Source of the DNA: an uncultured Prevotella sp.
Lineage (GTDB): Bacteria; Bacteroidota; Bacteroidia; Bacteroidales; Bacteroidaceae
Assembly (NCBI GenBank): GCA_905196835.1
Contig: CAJJWN010000019.1
Coordinates: 1 to 61,570 of the forward strand
Reading direction: 5' to 3'
DNA: 61,570 nt
Part shown: positions 43,550 through 51,566 of the stretch, in pieces
How the letters are laid out: each line of letters starts with the position of its first letter
How positions within the stretch are numbered: the first letter of the stretch is position 1
Made by a program: the position numbers and the translations under genes
The notes under the pieces: generated by a model
Seen by the model: the letters and a program-made list of their open reading frames with translations, nothing else
The model's database searches: none
What the model was told of the DNA's origin: nothing

Positions 43550-46500
43550 AGAACTTACGTCCCTCAGCACCTTCACGGCTTCCTCAACCGAGGGCACGCC
43601 GGTTACGAGCATCATCCTCTTTCCTGCCACTTCCTTCAGGTTGCAGCGGCGAGGGTTGCGCCCGATGTAGTTAAGCACGCTGTCGAAAGCCCGGCTCTTG
43701 TAGTACGCACTCATGGGGTTTGAGACGAACTGCATACGCATCTGCCCCTGCCGCAGCATTATTTTCTCGCATCCTAAGCTCCTGCCCAGGCGGCGCAAGG
43801 GCACAACCTGCATCAGCTCCAGCCCTTCACGGGGCACCGGACCGAACCTGTCTTCAAGCCGCGAGCGGTATTTTTGCAGGTCGTCATCGTCCTTGATGTT
43901 GTCAAGTTCGCGGTAAAGCAACATGCGTTCGCTGCTGCTCGGCACGTACAAGTCGGGCAAATACATCTCCAGGTCGCTCTCTATGGCGCAGTCTTCCACG
44001 AACTCGTCGCCTGCAATGTCGCGCCCTCCGGCTATTTCCTGCTCGTACATCTCGCCGAACTCGTCGTTCTTCAGCTCCGTCACAGCCTGATTCAGGATTT
44101 TCTGGTAAGTCTCGTAACCAAGGTCTTCCATGAAGCCGCTCTGCTCCGCTCCGAGCAGATTGCCCGCCCCGCGGATGTCGAGATCCTGCATGGAAAGGTT
44201 GAATCCGCTGCCCAGTTCAGAGAATGTCTCCAGCGCTTCGAGCCTGCGCCGCGCCTCTTGGGTGAGCGCCGACAGCGGCGGAGCAAGCAGATAGCAGAAC
44301 GCCTTGCGGTTGCTGCGGCCCACGCGGCCGCGCATCTGGTGCAGGTCTGACAGTCCGAAGCGGTGCGCGTCGTTGATTATTATGGTGTTGGCGTTGCTTA
44401 TGTCGATGCCGTTCTCCACAATAGTGGTTGACAGCAGTACGTCATAGTCATAATTGATGAAGCCCATCAGGATTTTCTCCAGCTCCTCCGGCTTCATCTG
44501 TCCGTGGCCAATGGCCACCCTCGCATCAGGCACATACTTCCGTATAAGACCGGCAATCTCGGGCAGGTTGCTGATGCGGTCATTCACGAAAAACACCTGT
44601 CCGTTGCGGCTCATCTCAAAGTTGATGGCATCGGCGATTACCTCCTTGTCAAACGTATGCACCTCCGTGCTTACCGGGTAACGGTTGGGCGGCGGTGTTT
44701 GGATAATGCTCATGTCCCTTGCGCCCATCAACGAGAACTGGAGAGTTCGCGGAATGGGTGTCGCCGACATGGTAAGCGTATCGACGTTGACCTTCATCTT
44801 GCGCAGCTTCTCTTTCGTAGCCACGCCGAATTTCTGCTCTTCGTCGATTATGAGCAGTCCCAAGTCTTTGAATTTTACGCTCTTCCCGATGAGCTTGTGC
44901 GTCCCTACGATGATGTCTACCTTGCCTTCGGCCAGGTCGGCAAGCACCTCCTTCGTCTTTTTAGGGCTGCGGGCACGCGACAAGTAGTCAACTCTCACAG
45001 GGAAATCTTTGAGCCTTTTCGAGAAGGTTTGGTAGTGTTGGTATGCCAGTACGGTGGTAGGCACGAGCACGGCGACCTGCTTTGAGTCGCACGCAGCCTT
45101 GAAAGCGGCACGCACCGCGACCTCCGTCTTACCGAAACCGACGTCTCCACACACGAGCCTGTCCATCGGACGGGGGCTCTCCATGTCGGCTTTCACGTCG
45201 TTGGTGGCCTTCAGCTGGTCGGGCGTGTCTTCATACATGAAGCTCGCTTCAAGCTCATGCTGCATGAAGTTGTCGGCCGAAAAGGCGAAGCCACGCTCCT
45301 TGCGGCGCGCCGCATAGAGCTTGATTAGGTCGCGCGCGATGTCCTTTATCTTCTTCTTCGTGCGCTCCTTGAGACGGTCCCATGCGCCGGTGCCGAGCGT
45401 GCTGAGGCGCGGCGGCGTCTCGCTGTCGCGCCGTTTGTATTTCGATATTTTGTAAAGCGAGTGGATGCTTACGTCAACCTTGTCGTTGTTCTGGTATATA
45501 ATGCGGATTACCTCCTGGTAACTGTCGCCCGAGGGGACGCGCACCAAGCCTGCGAAACGCCCTATGCCGAAGTCTACGTGGACGATGTAGTCGCCCGGTT
45601 CCATCTCTTGCAGCTCCTTCATAGTCAACGCCATCTTGCCCGAACGGGCGGTATCGGAGCGCAGACTGTACTTGTGGAAGCGGTCGAATATTTGATGGTC
45701 GGTGAAGAAGCAGGCCTTCATCGCATTGTCGGCAAAGCCCTCGTGCAGGGTCTTTGACACGCCGGTGAATGGTAGTGAAGAGTGAAGAGGTAGGAGTGAA
45801 GAATTAGTTTGAGTATTTAATTCTGCTCTCTTCGCTATACCCTCTTCACTTTCAAATATTTCTTTCAGCCTCTCGTGCTGCTTGGTACTGTCCGCAAGGA
45901 TGTATATTTTGTAGCCTTTCAGGATGTAGTCTTCGAGCGCACGGGCAAGCAGGTCGAAGTTCTTGTGGAACAGCGGCTGCGGACTTACGTCCAGTCGGAG
46001 CACCGCGCCAGGTGTGCCCGTTGGCTTGCTGCCGAACTCTATGCGGCGCATCTTGAGCGCGTCGGCGGCAAACTGCGCGCCGCTTACGAGCGAGTTGGCG
46101 GCCGAAAGCTCCTTCATGGCTGCCTGCTGCTCCATCTCTGTAAGTCCTTCAAGGCGTTCCTTCACCGCCTGCGACGAAAAACCGTCGCGGTAAATCATGT
46201 CGATTTTCTCGCGGCAGAACACAAAGTTCTTGACCACGAGCAGCGTATCATCAGGCAGGAAGCGCAGGAAGGGCACTTTCTCATCAACCAGCGTAGCCAC
46301 CTCGGGCACTATTTCTATGCGCTGACGCTTGTCGCGCGACAGCTGGCTCTGCACCTCGAACGTGCGTATGGAGTCTATTTCGTCGCCGAAGAAGTCGATG
46401 CGGAACGGATATTCGCTGCTGAACGAGAACACATCTATTATGCTGCCGCGCACGGCGAACTGCCCCGGCTCATACACGTAGTCAACCTCGTTGAAGCCGA

Positions 46501-47083
46501 GCTGCCGTAACTGGCGCGACAATTGCACGATGTCGTGCGTCTCGCCTGCGGCCAATATTACCGTGCGCTCGTCCAGTTTGCGGCGCGATACCACTAGCTC
46601 TGCCAACGCCTCGGGGCAAGTGACTATGTAAAGGAGTGAAGAGTGAAGAGTGGAGAGTGAAGAATCCACTTGTCCTGATTGCCCTTTCTCGTCTTGGGTA
46701 ATGGATTCTCCACTCTTCACTCTTAACTCTTCACTCTCTCCAAGCAGCCTTCCCAGCACCTCGGTGCGCAGTATTTCGTTGGCAGCGTCGCGCTGGCCGT
46801 ACTTCACCTGTCGGCGGTACGACGAGGGGAAGAACAGCACATTGTCATTGCCCAGCATCTGCGTAAGGTCGTGGTAGAAGTAACCGGCCTCCTCGGCGTC
46901 GTCAAGCACGAACAGGCATGGCCGCCCCACGCCGCGCGCCACAGAGGCGAACAGCACGGGCATGGCCGACGCCAGCGCGCCCTCAATGTGCGCCGTGCGC
47001 ACCGTGTCGTCACTTATCAGCTTCGTCAAAGCCGCCGTCTGCGGCGACTTCGCGTATAAATCCAATATTCCTTGTATGTCCAT
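43544..47083 (-). CDS. mfd: Transcription-repair coupling factor with two in-frame hairpin-element insertions
   Basis: 1179 aa SF2 translocase that removes stalled RNA polymerase and recruits UvrA. UvrB-like region at 1-300, RNAP-interaction domain around 500-570, Walker A VCGDVGFGKTEVA, DEEQ box LLIIDEEQKFG and TRCF domain at the end. Start ATG 47083 (MDIQGILDLY). Residues 115-150 and 411-437 are low-complexity segments encoded by heptamer hairpins; both include LHSSL. From memory, Bacteroidales Mfd proteins have short loops at both points. Core motifs are intact, so it is probably functional. Confidence 0.95.
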   Translation of the reverse strand: MDIQGILDLYAKSPQTAALTKLISDDTVRTAHIEGALASAMPVLFASVARGVGRPCLFVLDDAEEAGYFYHDLTQMLGNDNVLFFPSSYRRQVKYGQRDAANEILRTEVLGRLLGESEELRVKSGESITQDEKGQSGQVDSSLSTLHSSLLYIVTCPEALAELVVSRRKLDERTVILAAGETHDIVQLSRQLRQLGFNEVDYVYEPGQFAVRGSIIDVFSFSSEYPFRIDFFGDEIDSIRTFEVQSQLSRDKRQRIEIVPEVATLVDEKVPFLRFLPDDTLLVVKNFVFCREKIDMIYRDGFSSQAVKERLEGLTEMEQQAAMKELSAANSLVSGAQFAADALKMRRIEFGSKPTGTPGAVLRLDVSPQPLFHKNFDLLARALEDYILKGYKIYILADSTKQHERLKEIFESEEGIAKRAELNTQTNSSLLPLHSSLPFTGVSKTLHEGFADNAMKACFFTDHQIFDRFHKYSLRSDTARSGKMALTMKELQEMEPGDYIVHVDFGIGRFAGLVRVPSGDSYQEVIRIIYQNNDKVDVSIHSLYKISKYKRRDSETPPRLSTLGTGAWDRLKERTKKKIKDIARDLIKLYAARRKERGFAFSADNFMQHELEASFMYEDTPDQLKATNDVKADMESPRPMDRLVCGDVGFGKTEVAVRAAFKAACDSKQVAVLVPTTVLAYQHYQTFSKRLKDFPVRVDYLSRARSPKKTKEVLADLAEGKVDIIVGTHKLIGKSVKFKDLGLLIIDEEQKFGVATKEKLRKMKVNVDTLTMSATPIPRTLQFSLMGARDMSIIQTPPPNRYPVSTEVHTFDKEVIADAINFEMSRNGQVFFVNDRISNLPEIAGLIRKYVPDARVAIGHGQMKPEELEKILMGFINYDYDVLLSTTIVENGIDISNANTIIINDAHRFGLSDLHQMRGRVGRSNRKAFCYLLAPPLSALTQEARRRLEALETFSELGSGFNLSMQDLDIRGAGNLLGAEQSGFMEDLGYETYQKILNQAVTELKNDEFGEMYEQEIAGGRDIAGDEFVEDCAIESDLEMYLPDLYVPSSSERMLLYRELDNIKDDDDLQKYRSRLEDRFGPVPREGLELMQVVPLRRLGRSLGCEKIMLRQGQMRMQFVSNPMSAYYKSRAFDSVLNYIGRNPRRCNLKEVAGKRMMLVTGVPSVEEAVKVLRDVSSN
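45771..45853. repeat. Heptamer hairpin element inside mfd (insertion 2)
   Basis: Encodes residues 411-437. On the coding strand four 7-mers follow one another: AGTGAAG, AGGGTAT, AGCGAAG, AGAGCAG, then AATTA; the other arm is complementary. The second unit, whose TGA would be in frame, reads GGT at that place. Confidence 0.88.
46634..46740. repeat. Heptamer hairpin element inside mfd (insertion 1)
   Basis: About 35-bp arms (plus-strand unit GAGTGAA, third unit GAGTGGA, ending GAATCCA) around a 33-bp core. Encodes residues 115-150. On the coding strand the unit whose TGA would be in frame is GAGTTAA, read as Leu (TTA). Confidence 0.92.
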
Positions 47084-47096
47084 CGTAAACAGGACA

Positions 47097-47104
47097 CAAA
47101 GGTA
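47097..47104 (-). promoter_or_regulatory. -7 box for mfd
   Basis: Minus-strand TACCTTTG, 14 nt before ATG 47083; TTTTGC lies further upstream as a possible -33. Confidence 0.68.
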
Positions 47105-47136
47105 ATGCAAAATTTTGAATATCCGTTTATTGTCGC

Positions 47137-47144
47137 TATATTTG
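47137..47144 (+). promoter_or_regulatory. -7 box for MBL-fold gene
   Basis: TATATTTG, divergent from the mfd promoter; transcript start near 47149. Confidence 0.68.
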
Positions 47145-47176
47145 TGCAATGACTAACCCAAAAGCATTTTACGGAT

Positions 47177-48034
47177 ATTAAAAAATCAAAGACAGTAAAA
47201 CTGTTTGCCGTGTCGGCCGCCGTGCTCGCGGCCGTTTCATGCGGCAATAAGAAGGCCGATGCCGCCACGGACGCGGCGCAGCTGCCTGAAGGAGTGACCG
47301 TGCTGAAGCTCGACTCGCTGACGCTTACCACCATCAGGGACGACGAGGGCGACAAGCGTATGCCCAATTCGCTGTTCTACGGCGAGGCCGACTCGGCCAA
47401 GGTTGACAGCCTGTCGCCCGACGGGGCGGTGCCGTCGTCAATCAGCTGCTTCCTCGTAGAGACGCAGGGAAAGAAGGTCTTGTTCGACACGGGCAACGGA
47501 ATGGAGCACGGAGGGATGCTGCTCAAGCGGCTCGACAGCATCGGCGTAAAGCCAGAAAGCATAGACTACCTCGTGCTGACGCACTTCCACATGGACCACA
47601 TCGGCGGCATGACCGAGGGCGGCAAACCGGTGTTTACACGTGCTGAGGTGTATGTTCCCGAGGCGGAGCGCATCTATTGGAAGTACATGAGCAATGGGAA
47701 CGCCAAGGCTGCGGCCGACGCAATGGCGGCATACGGCGACAAGGTGCATTGCTTCAAGTACACCGACGCGCTGCCACTCGACATCAAACCACTGGCCGCA
47801 CCCGGTCACACGCCCGGCCATACGGTGTACCAGATGGGGCGGCTGCTCATCGTCGGCGACCTGATGCACGGCTTCGACCTCCAGATACAAGACCCCGGCA
47901 TCTGCCCATCGTATGACATGGACGCGCGGAAGGCTGTGGAGACGAGGAAGAAATACATCGACTACATACGCAAGAACAAGCTCGTAGCCGCCGGGATGCA
48001 CTTCCCCGGCAACGGCGTAAAAGACAGTTTGTAG
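47177..48034 (+). CDS. MBL-fold metallo-hydrolase lipoprotein, apparent ATT start
   Basis: 285 aa if started at ATT 47177. That start gives a normal lipoprotein signal: Lys-rich head, then a hydrophobic stretch ending VLAAVSC. No ATG exists in this frame between the upstream stop (47150) and the lipobox; GTG 47210 would delete the positively charged head. Metal motif THFHMDHIGG, then GHTPGHTVYQ and LIVGDLMH, of the glyoxalase-II / lactonase-like family. Substrate unknown; located at the periplasmic or outer-membrane surface. Confidence 0.82.
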   Translation: MKKSKTVKLFAVSAAVLAAVSCGNKKADAATDAAQLPEGVTVLKLDSLTLTTIRDDEGDKRMPNSLFYGEADSAKVDSLSPDGAVPSSISCFLVETQGKKVLFDTGNGMEHGGMLLKRLDSIGVKPESIDYLVLTHFHMDHIGGMTEGGKPVFTRAEVYVPEAERIYWKYMSNGNAKAAADAMAAYGDKVHCFKYTDALPLDIKPLAAPGHTPGHTVYQMGRLLIVGDLMHGFDLQIQDPGICPSYDMDARKAVETRKKYIDYIRKNKLVAAGMHFPGNGVKDSL

Positions 48035-48073
48035 CCCCGTTCCCGGCTACCGCGTAACCCGTTCTTGACAGTC

Positions 48074-48185
48074 GTGTAACCCGTTGATAGTCAGCGACTT
48101 TCTAAAAGGCCACCTTTTGCACTGCGAAAGGTGGCCTTTTAGCGTGCAATTTGCGGCCTTTTGGAATGCAAAAGACGGTCTTTTA
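48074..48185. repeat. 22-bp palindrome array J with tail
   Basis: Cores AAAAGGCCACCTTTTG and GAAAGGTGGCCTTTTA (a perfect paired change), then ATTTGCGGCCTTTTG and AAAAGACGGTCTTTT. Reverse tail GTAACCCGTTGATAGTCAGC at 48076-48095. Confidence 0.9.
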
Positions 48186-48187
48186 GT

Positions 48188-48446
48188 TCATCAGTAGTTT
48201 GTTTGGATGATTCTTAAGAGTATTGACTGTTCACATCCTTCCGCAATCCAAGCAGTCGGTATCCGTCATTCCGCGCTCCGACGCGGAATCCAGTGTATGC
48301 AGCCTGCAACATTTGGCGTATTGGATGTTTACTGGATGCCGCATCGGAGCGCGGAATGACAGATACCGACTGCCTGGATTAAAGCAGGGTGTTCTCTTTT
48401 TAATAGAGCTTTTACTTCATCCAACAGAATTGTGGATGAACCGCCT
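48188..48446. mobile_element. Composite palindromic element T2 (GGTTCATC outer repeats)
   Basis: Outer ends GTTCATCAGTAGTTTGTTTG and TTGTGGATGAACCGCC. The left 70 bp resemble T1, including CAGTCGGTA. Inside is a long inverted repeat: TCATTCCGCGCTCCGACGCG at about 48268 with its complement CGGAGCGCGGAATGACAGA at about 48344. No ORF. Confidence 0.75.
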
Positions 48447-48466
48447 TTCGCAACTTCGCTAACCCT

Positions 48467-48497
48467 GCCCCTCCCCTCGGGGAGGTTGGGTGGGGGC
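48467..48497. repeat. Partial copy of the phn-operon GC hairpin
   Basis: CCTCCCCTCGGGGAGG followed by TTGGGTGGGGGCT matches 39140-39166; the left flank is degenerate. Confidence 0.7.
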
Positions 48498-48615
48498 TTC
48501 CTCGATGCCGGGTGGGGGGGGCCTTGAGGTCGTATAGTGGCTTACTTTGAGACCGCCTGCGCCGCCGTCTGCAAAAATATTAGGCGGGAATTGCATTTTT
48601 TAGTGAGAAAAACAC

Positions 48616-48623
48616 TATTTTTG
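48616..48623 (+). promoter_or_regulatory. -7 box for Dpm-like gene
   Basis: TATTTTTG, with TTGC about 21 nt upstream (48591). Confidence 0.68.
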
Positions 48624-48658
48624 CACTACATAAACATGCGTCAACATAAACGGCAAAA

Positions 48659-49408
48659 ATGAACGAAAGCGACAGCATCGTAATAATCCCGACTTACAAC
48701 GAGAAGGAAAACATCGAGAAAATAATACGCGCGGTGTTCTCGTTGGAAAAGTGTTTCCACATCCTTGTGATTGACGACGGCTCGCCCGACGGCACCGCCG
48801 CCATAGTACACAGCCTCATCGACCGCGAGTTCGGCGGCCGCCTGCACATCATAGAGCGTGCGGGCAAGCAGGGACTGGGCACGGCCTACATCACTGGTTT
48901 CAAGTGGGCGTTGGCTCACGGCTACGACTACATCTTCGAGATGGACGCCGACTTCAGCCATGACCCCGCCGACCTGCCGCGCCTCTACGCCGCCTGCCAC
49001 GACGAAGGGTACGACGTTGCCATCGGTTCGCGCTACGTCAGCGGCGTGAACGTGGTTAACTGGCCCATCGGGCGCGTGCTGATGAGCTACTTCGCGTCGC
49101 AGTACGTCCGCCTGGTGACGGGCTTCAAGGTGCACGACACTACCGCCGGCTTCAAGTGTTACCGCCGCCGCGTGCTTGAGACTATTGAACTTGACAAAGT
49201 CCGTTTCAAGGGTTACGCCTTCCAAATAGAGATGAAGTACACGGCGTACAAAATCGGTTTCAAAATAAAGGAAGTGCCCGTAATCTTCGTAAACCGCCGC
49301 GAAGGCGTTTCAAAGATGAGCGGCGGCATCTTCGGCGAAGCCTTTTTCGGCGTTATGCGCCTGCGCTGGGACGGCTGGACGAGGAAGTACCCGAAGATTA
49401 ATTCATAA
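48659..49408 (+). CDS. Polyprenol monophosphomannose synthase-like GT2 glycosyltransferase
   Basis: 249 aa. Nucleotide-binding VIIPTYNEKENIE and VIDDGSPDGT (37-46), metal DxD in FEMDADFSHDP (93-103), and the Dpm1-like TTAGFKCYRRRVLE and REGVSKMSGGI. No transmembrane domain, as in bacterial and animal Dpm catalytic subunits. It probably transfers a hexose from a nucleotide sugar to polyprenyl phosphate for envelope glycosylation. plsC lies 53 bp downstream. Confidence 0.92.
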   Translation: MNESDSIVIIPTYNEKENIEKIIRAVFSLEKCFHILVIDDGSPDGTAAIVHSLIDREFGGRLHIIERAGKQGLGTAYITGFKWALAHGYDYIFEMDADFSHDPADLPRLYAACHDEGYDVAIGSRYVSGVNVVNWPIGRVLMSYFASQYVRLVTGFKVHDTTAGFKCYRRRVLETIELDKVRFKGYAFQIEMKYTAYKIGFKIKEVPVIFVNRREGVSKMSGGIFGEAFFGVMRLRWDGWTRKYPKINS

Positions 49409-49461
49409 TTAGCTTGCGCTGACTTTCAGTTCACAATCAATAATTCATAATCGGGGCATAC

Positions 49462-50196
49462 ATGAAATACTTATACCGCATTTACCAAATCGTCATCGCC
49501 CTGCCGATAATCATCGTCCTTACATTGCTTACCGCGCTGACGACGAGCGTGGGGTGCATACTCGGCAACGGCCACTTCTGGGGCTATTATCCACCTGTAA
49601 TCTGGTCGAAGTGGGTGCTTGGGGTGCTGTTCCTGCCGGTGAAAGTCACGGGCAGGGAGAACCTGAAGCACGGAGAGTCGTACGTGTTCGTGAGCAACCA
49701 CCAGGGAGCGTTCGACATATTCCTCATCTTCGGCCACCTGCACCGCAACTTCAAGTGGATGATGAAGCAGCAGCTGCGCAAAATTCCATTCGTAGGTTAC
49801 GCCTGCGAGAAGTCGCACCACATATTCGTTGACCGCCGTAACCCAGCCAAGATGATGGCTACTTACGACAAGGCGCGCGCCACGTTGAAGCATGGCATGA
49901 GCCTTGTGGTCTTCCCCGAAGGCTCTCGTACCTACGACGGACGCATCGGCAAGTTCAAGCGCGGCGCGTTCGTGCTGGCCGACGAGTTGCAACTGCCCGT
50001 CGTTCCGCTGACAATCAACGGCTCGTTCGACGTCATGCCGCGCACAAGCAAGTGGTACTGGGTGCACCGCCGCAGGCTCACGCTTACCATACACGCGCCC
50101 ATCTATCCGCAGTCGCAGGGCGCAGAGAACGTCGCCCGGCTGATGGAAGAAAGCCGCAAGGTGATTGAAAGCGGGCTGGACGAGAAGTATAAATAA
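49462..50196 (+). CDS. plsC: 1-acyl-sn-glycerol-3-phosphate acyltransferase
   Basis: 244 aa. An N-terminal membrane segment (8-35), then the acyltransferase motif NHQGAFD (His80, Asp85) and FPEGSRT (151-157). Makes phosphatidic acid from lysophosphatidate. Probably transcribed with the upstream GT2 gene. The stop abuts a heptamer hairpin. Confidence 0.94.
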   Translation: MKYLYRIYQIVIALPIIIVLTLLTALTTSVGCILGNGHFWGYYPPVIWSKWVLGVLFLPVKVTGRENLKHGESYVFVSNHQGAFDIFLIFGHLHRNFKWMMKQQLRKIPFVGYACEKSHHIFVDRRNPAKMMATYDKARATLKHGMSLVVFPEGSRTYDGRIGKFKRGAFVLADELQLPVVPLTINGSFDVMPRTSKWYWVHRRRLTLTIHAPIYPQSQGAENVARLMEESRKVIESGLDEKYK

Positions 50197-50290
50197 GTGG
50201 AAAGTGAAAAAGGAAAAGTGAAAAATCCGAATGCCACAAACATAAAGGGTGATGGATTTTTCACTTTTCCTTTTTCACTTTCCACTTTTC
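50196..50290. repeat. Heptamer hairpin element (AGTGAAA units)
   Basis: Between convergent genes. Units AGTGGAA, AGTGAAA, AAGGAAA, AGTGAAA, then AATCC; right arm complementary. The metallophosphoesterase stop TGA (50275-50277 minus) is in the arm. Confidence 0.9.
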
Positions 50291-51444
50291 AGGGTTATCA
50301 CTGTTATCTCGTTGCTTGCTCCGAGGCGGAAAGGTATGAAGCCGCCCGTGCCGTATGACACGTTGATTGCGCGTCCGCCTTCGTTGTACATGCCGCCCCA
50401 CTCCTTATAATTGATGGCCGCCGGCGACCATCCGAACACTTTTAGCTGTCCGGCGTGCGTGTGTCCGCTTAACGTCAGTTGGGCGTTGCTCTTTGGAAGG
50501 ATGGTGCGCCGCCATGACGAAGGGTCGTGCTGAAGCATCAGGACGAACGCTCCGGGCTGCACTCCGGCGAGCGTCTTGCCGATGTCTCCTTTCTTCGGAA
50601 ACCGTTTTCCACCGTCGTTCTCCATTCCGGCCACCACTATTGAGTCGCCGCCCCGCCGTATTGTACGGTGCTCGTTAAGCAGCAAGTCCCATCCAAGTTG
50701 CCGCTGAAGGCTGATTAATTCGCGCTCGTTTGCCACCTTGGTTGCGCTCTCCGCGTCGATATACATAGAGTAATCATGATTGCCAAGCACGCTGAACACG
50801 CCGTCCTTGGCCTTAATGCGGCTTAAAGCCTGCATGAACGGGTAAAGCTCTTTCGGCTCCATGTTCTGCAAGTCGCCGGTAAATACCACCATGTCTGCCT
50901 TTTGCGCGTTGATAAGGTTTACCACTTTTTCGGGTATGTCGGCGTAACTGCTGCCGTAAGTGCCAAGATGTGCGTCGCTGAAATGCACTATTTTGTAACC
51001 GTCGAAAGCCTTTGGCAGGTCGGCGGAGGCGTATGTTTCGTGCCTTACCTCAACCTTGCGGAAGCCCCATGTGCCGCCATACGCCACGGCTATGACCGCC
51101 CCGAAGCCGAGCAGAAGCCCCACGAGGTTGCCCCAGTTGTTGTGAGTATGGTGGTAACGGCAGTGCGCCCAGCCAAGAAACGAGCAGAAAGAGAACAGGA
51201 ACTTGGGCACTATCATTATGCCGAAGAGCAGCAAGTACAGGTGCAGAAGCAGCAGATTGTCGGGCGCGAAGTTGCGTCTCGTTGCAAGGAAGATAGTGTA
51301 AAAGAACATGAATGCTCCCGGTAGCCACCACAATACACGCTGCCACCACAGGTAACGGGTGCGCTTTCGCAGGAAGCGGCGGTCCAAATAGTAGTCAGGC
51401 AGGGTGATGAACAGGAGCAGGTATATGAATATGCGTGCTATCAT
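50275..51444 (-). CDS. Membrane-anchored metallophosphoesterase
   Basis: 389 aa. Four N-terminal transmembrane helices (about 1-140), then a calcineurin-like phosphatase domain: IVHFSDAHLG, VVFTGDL, VLGNHD and LSGHTHAGQ supply the dimetal ligands. The arrangement resembles YkuE/YaeI-type lipid-linked phosphoesterases. Substrate unknown, possibly UDP-sugar or lipid headgroup. Confidence 0.92.
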   Translation of the reverse strand: MIARIFIYLLLFITLPDYYLDRRFLRKRTRYLWWQRVLWWLPGAFMFFYTIFLATRRNFAPDNLLLLHLYLLLFGIMIVPKFLFSFCSFLGWAHCRYHHTHNNWGNLVGLLLGFGAVIAVAYGGTWGFRKVEVRHETYASADLPKAFDGYKIVHFSDAHLGTYGSSYADIPEKVVNLINAQKADMVVFTGDLQNMEPKELYPFMQALSRIKAKDGVFSVLGNHDYSMYIDAESATKVANERELISLQRQLGWDLLLNEHRTIRRGGDSIVVAGMENDGGKRFPKKGDIGKTLAGVQPGAFVLMLQHDPSSWRRTILPKSNAQLTLSGHTHAGQLKVFGWSPAAINYKEWGGMYNEGGRAINVSYGTGGFIPFRLGASNEITVITLKSGK

Positions 51445-51449
51445 TTATG

Positions 51450-51560
51450 TTTACGGTTATGCGGTTGGGCGGTTATACGGTTGTACGGTCTTATGGTTAT
51501 GCGGTTGTGCAGTTTGGGTTTTGCGGTGTCTCACCTTCTCACTTCCTCACCTTCTCACCT
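51450..51560. repeat. One-sided octamer repeats (GGTTnnnn plus CTCACCTT)
   Basis: Seven or so GGTTnnnn units (for example GGTTATGC, GGTTGTAC) followed by TCTCACCTTCTCACTTCC-type units, the complement of the AGGTGAGA family. No opposing arms. Two families are joined head to tail, in the gap before dihydroorotase ends. Confidence 0.72.
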
Positions 51561-51566
51561 TTTCCT

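Noticed and set aside
43544..47083. mfd as a pseudogene disrupted by repeats
   Set aside because: Both insertions keep the frame and all ATPase and translocase motifs are intact.
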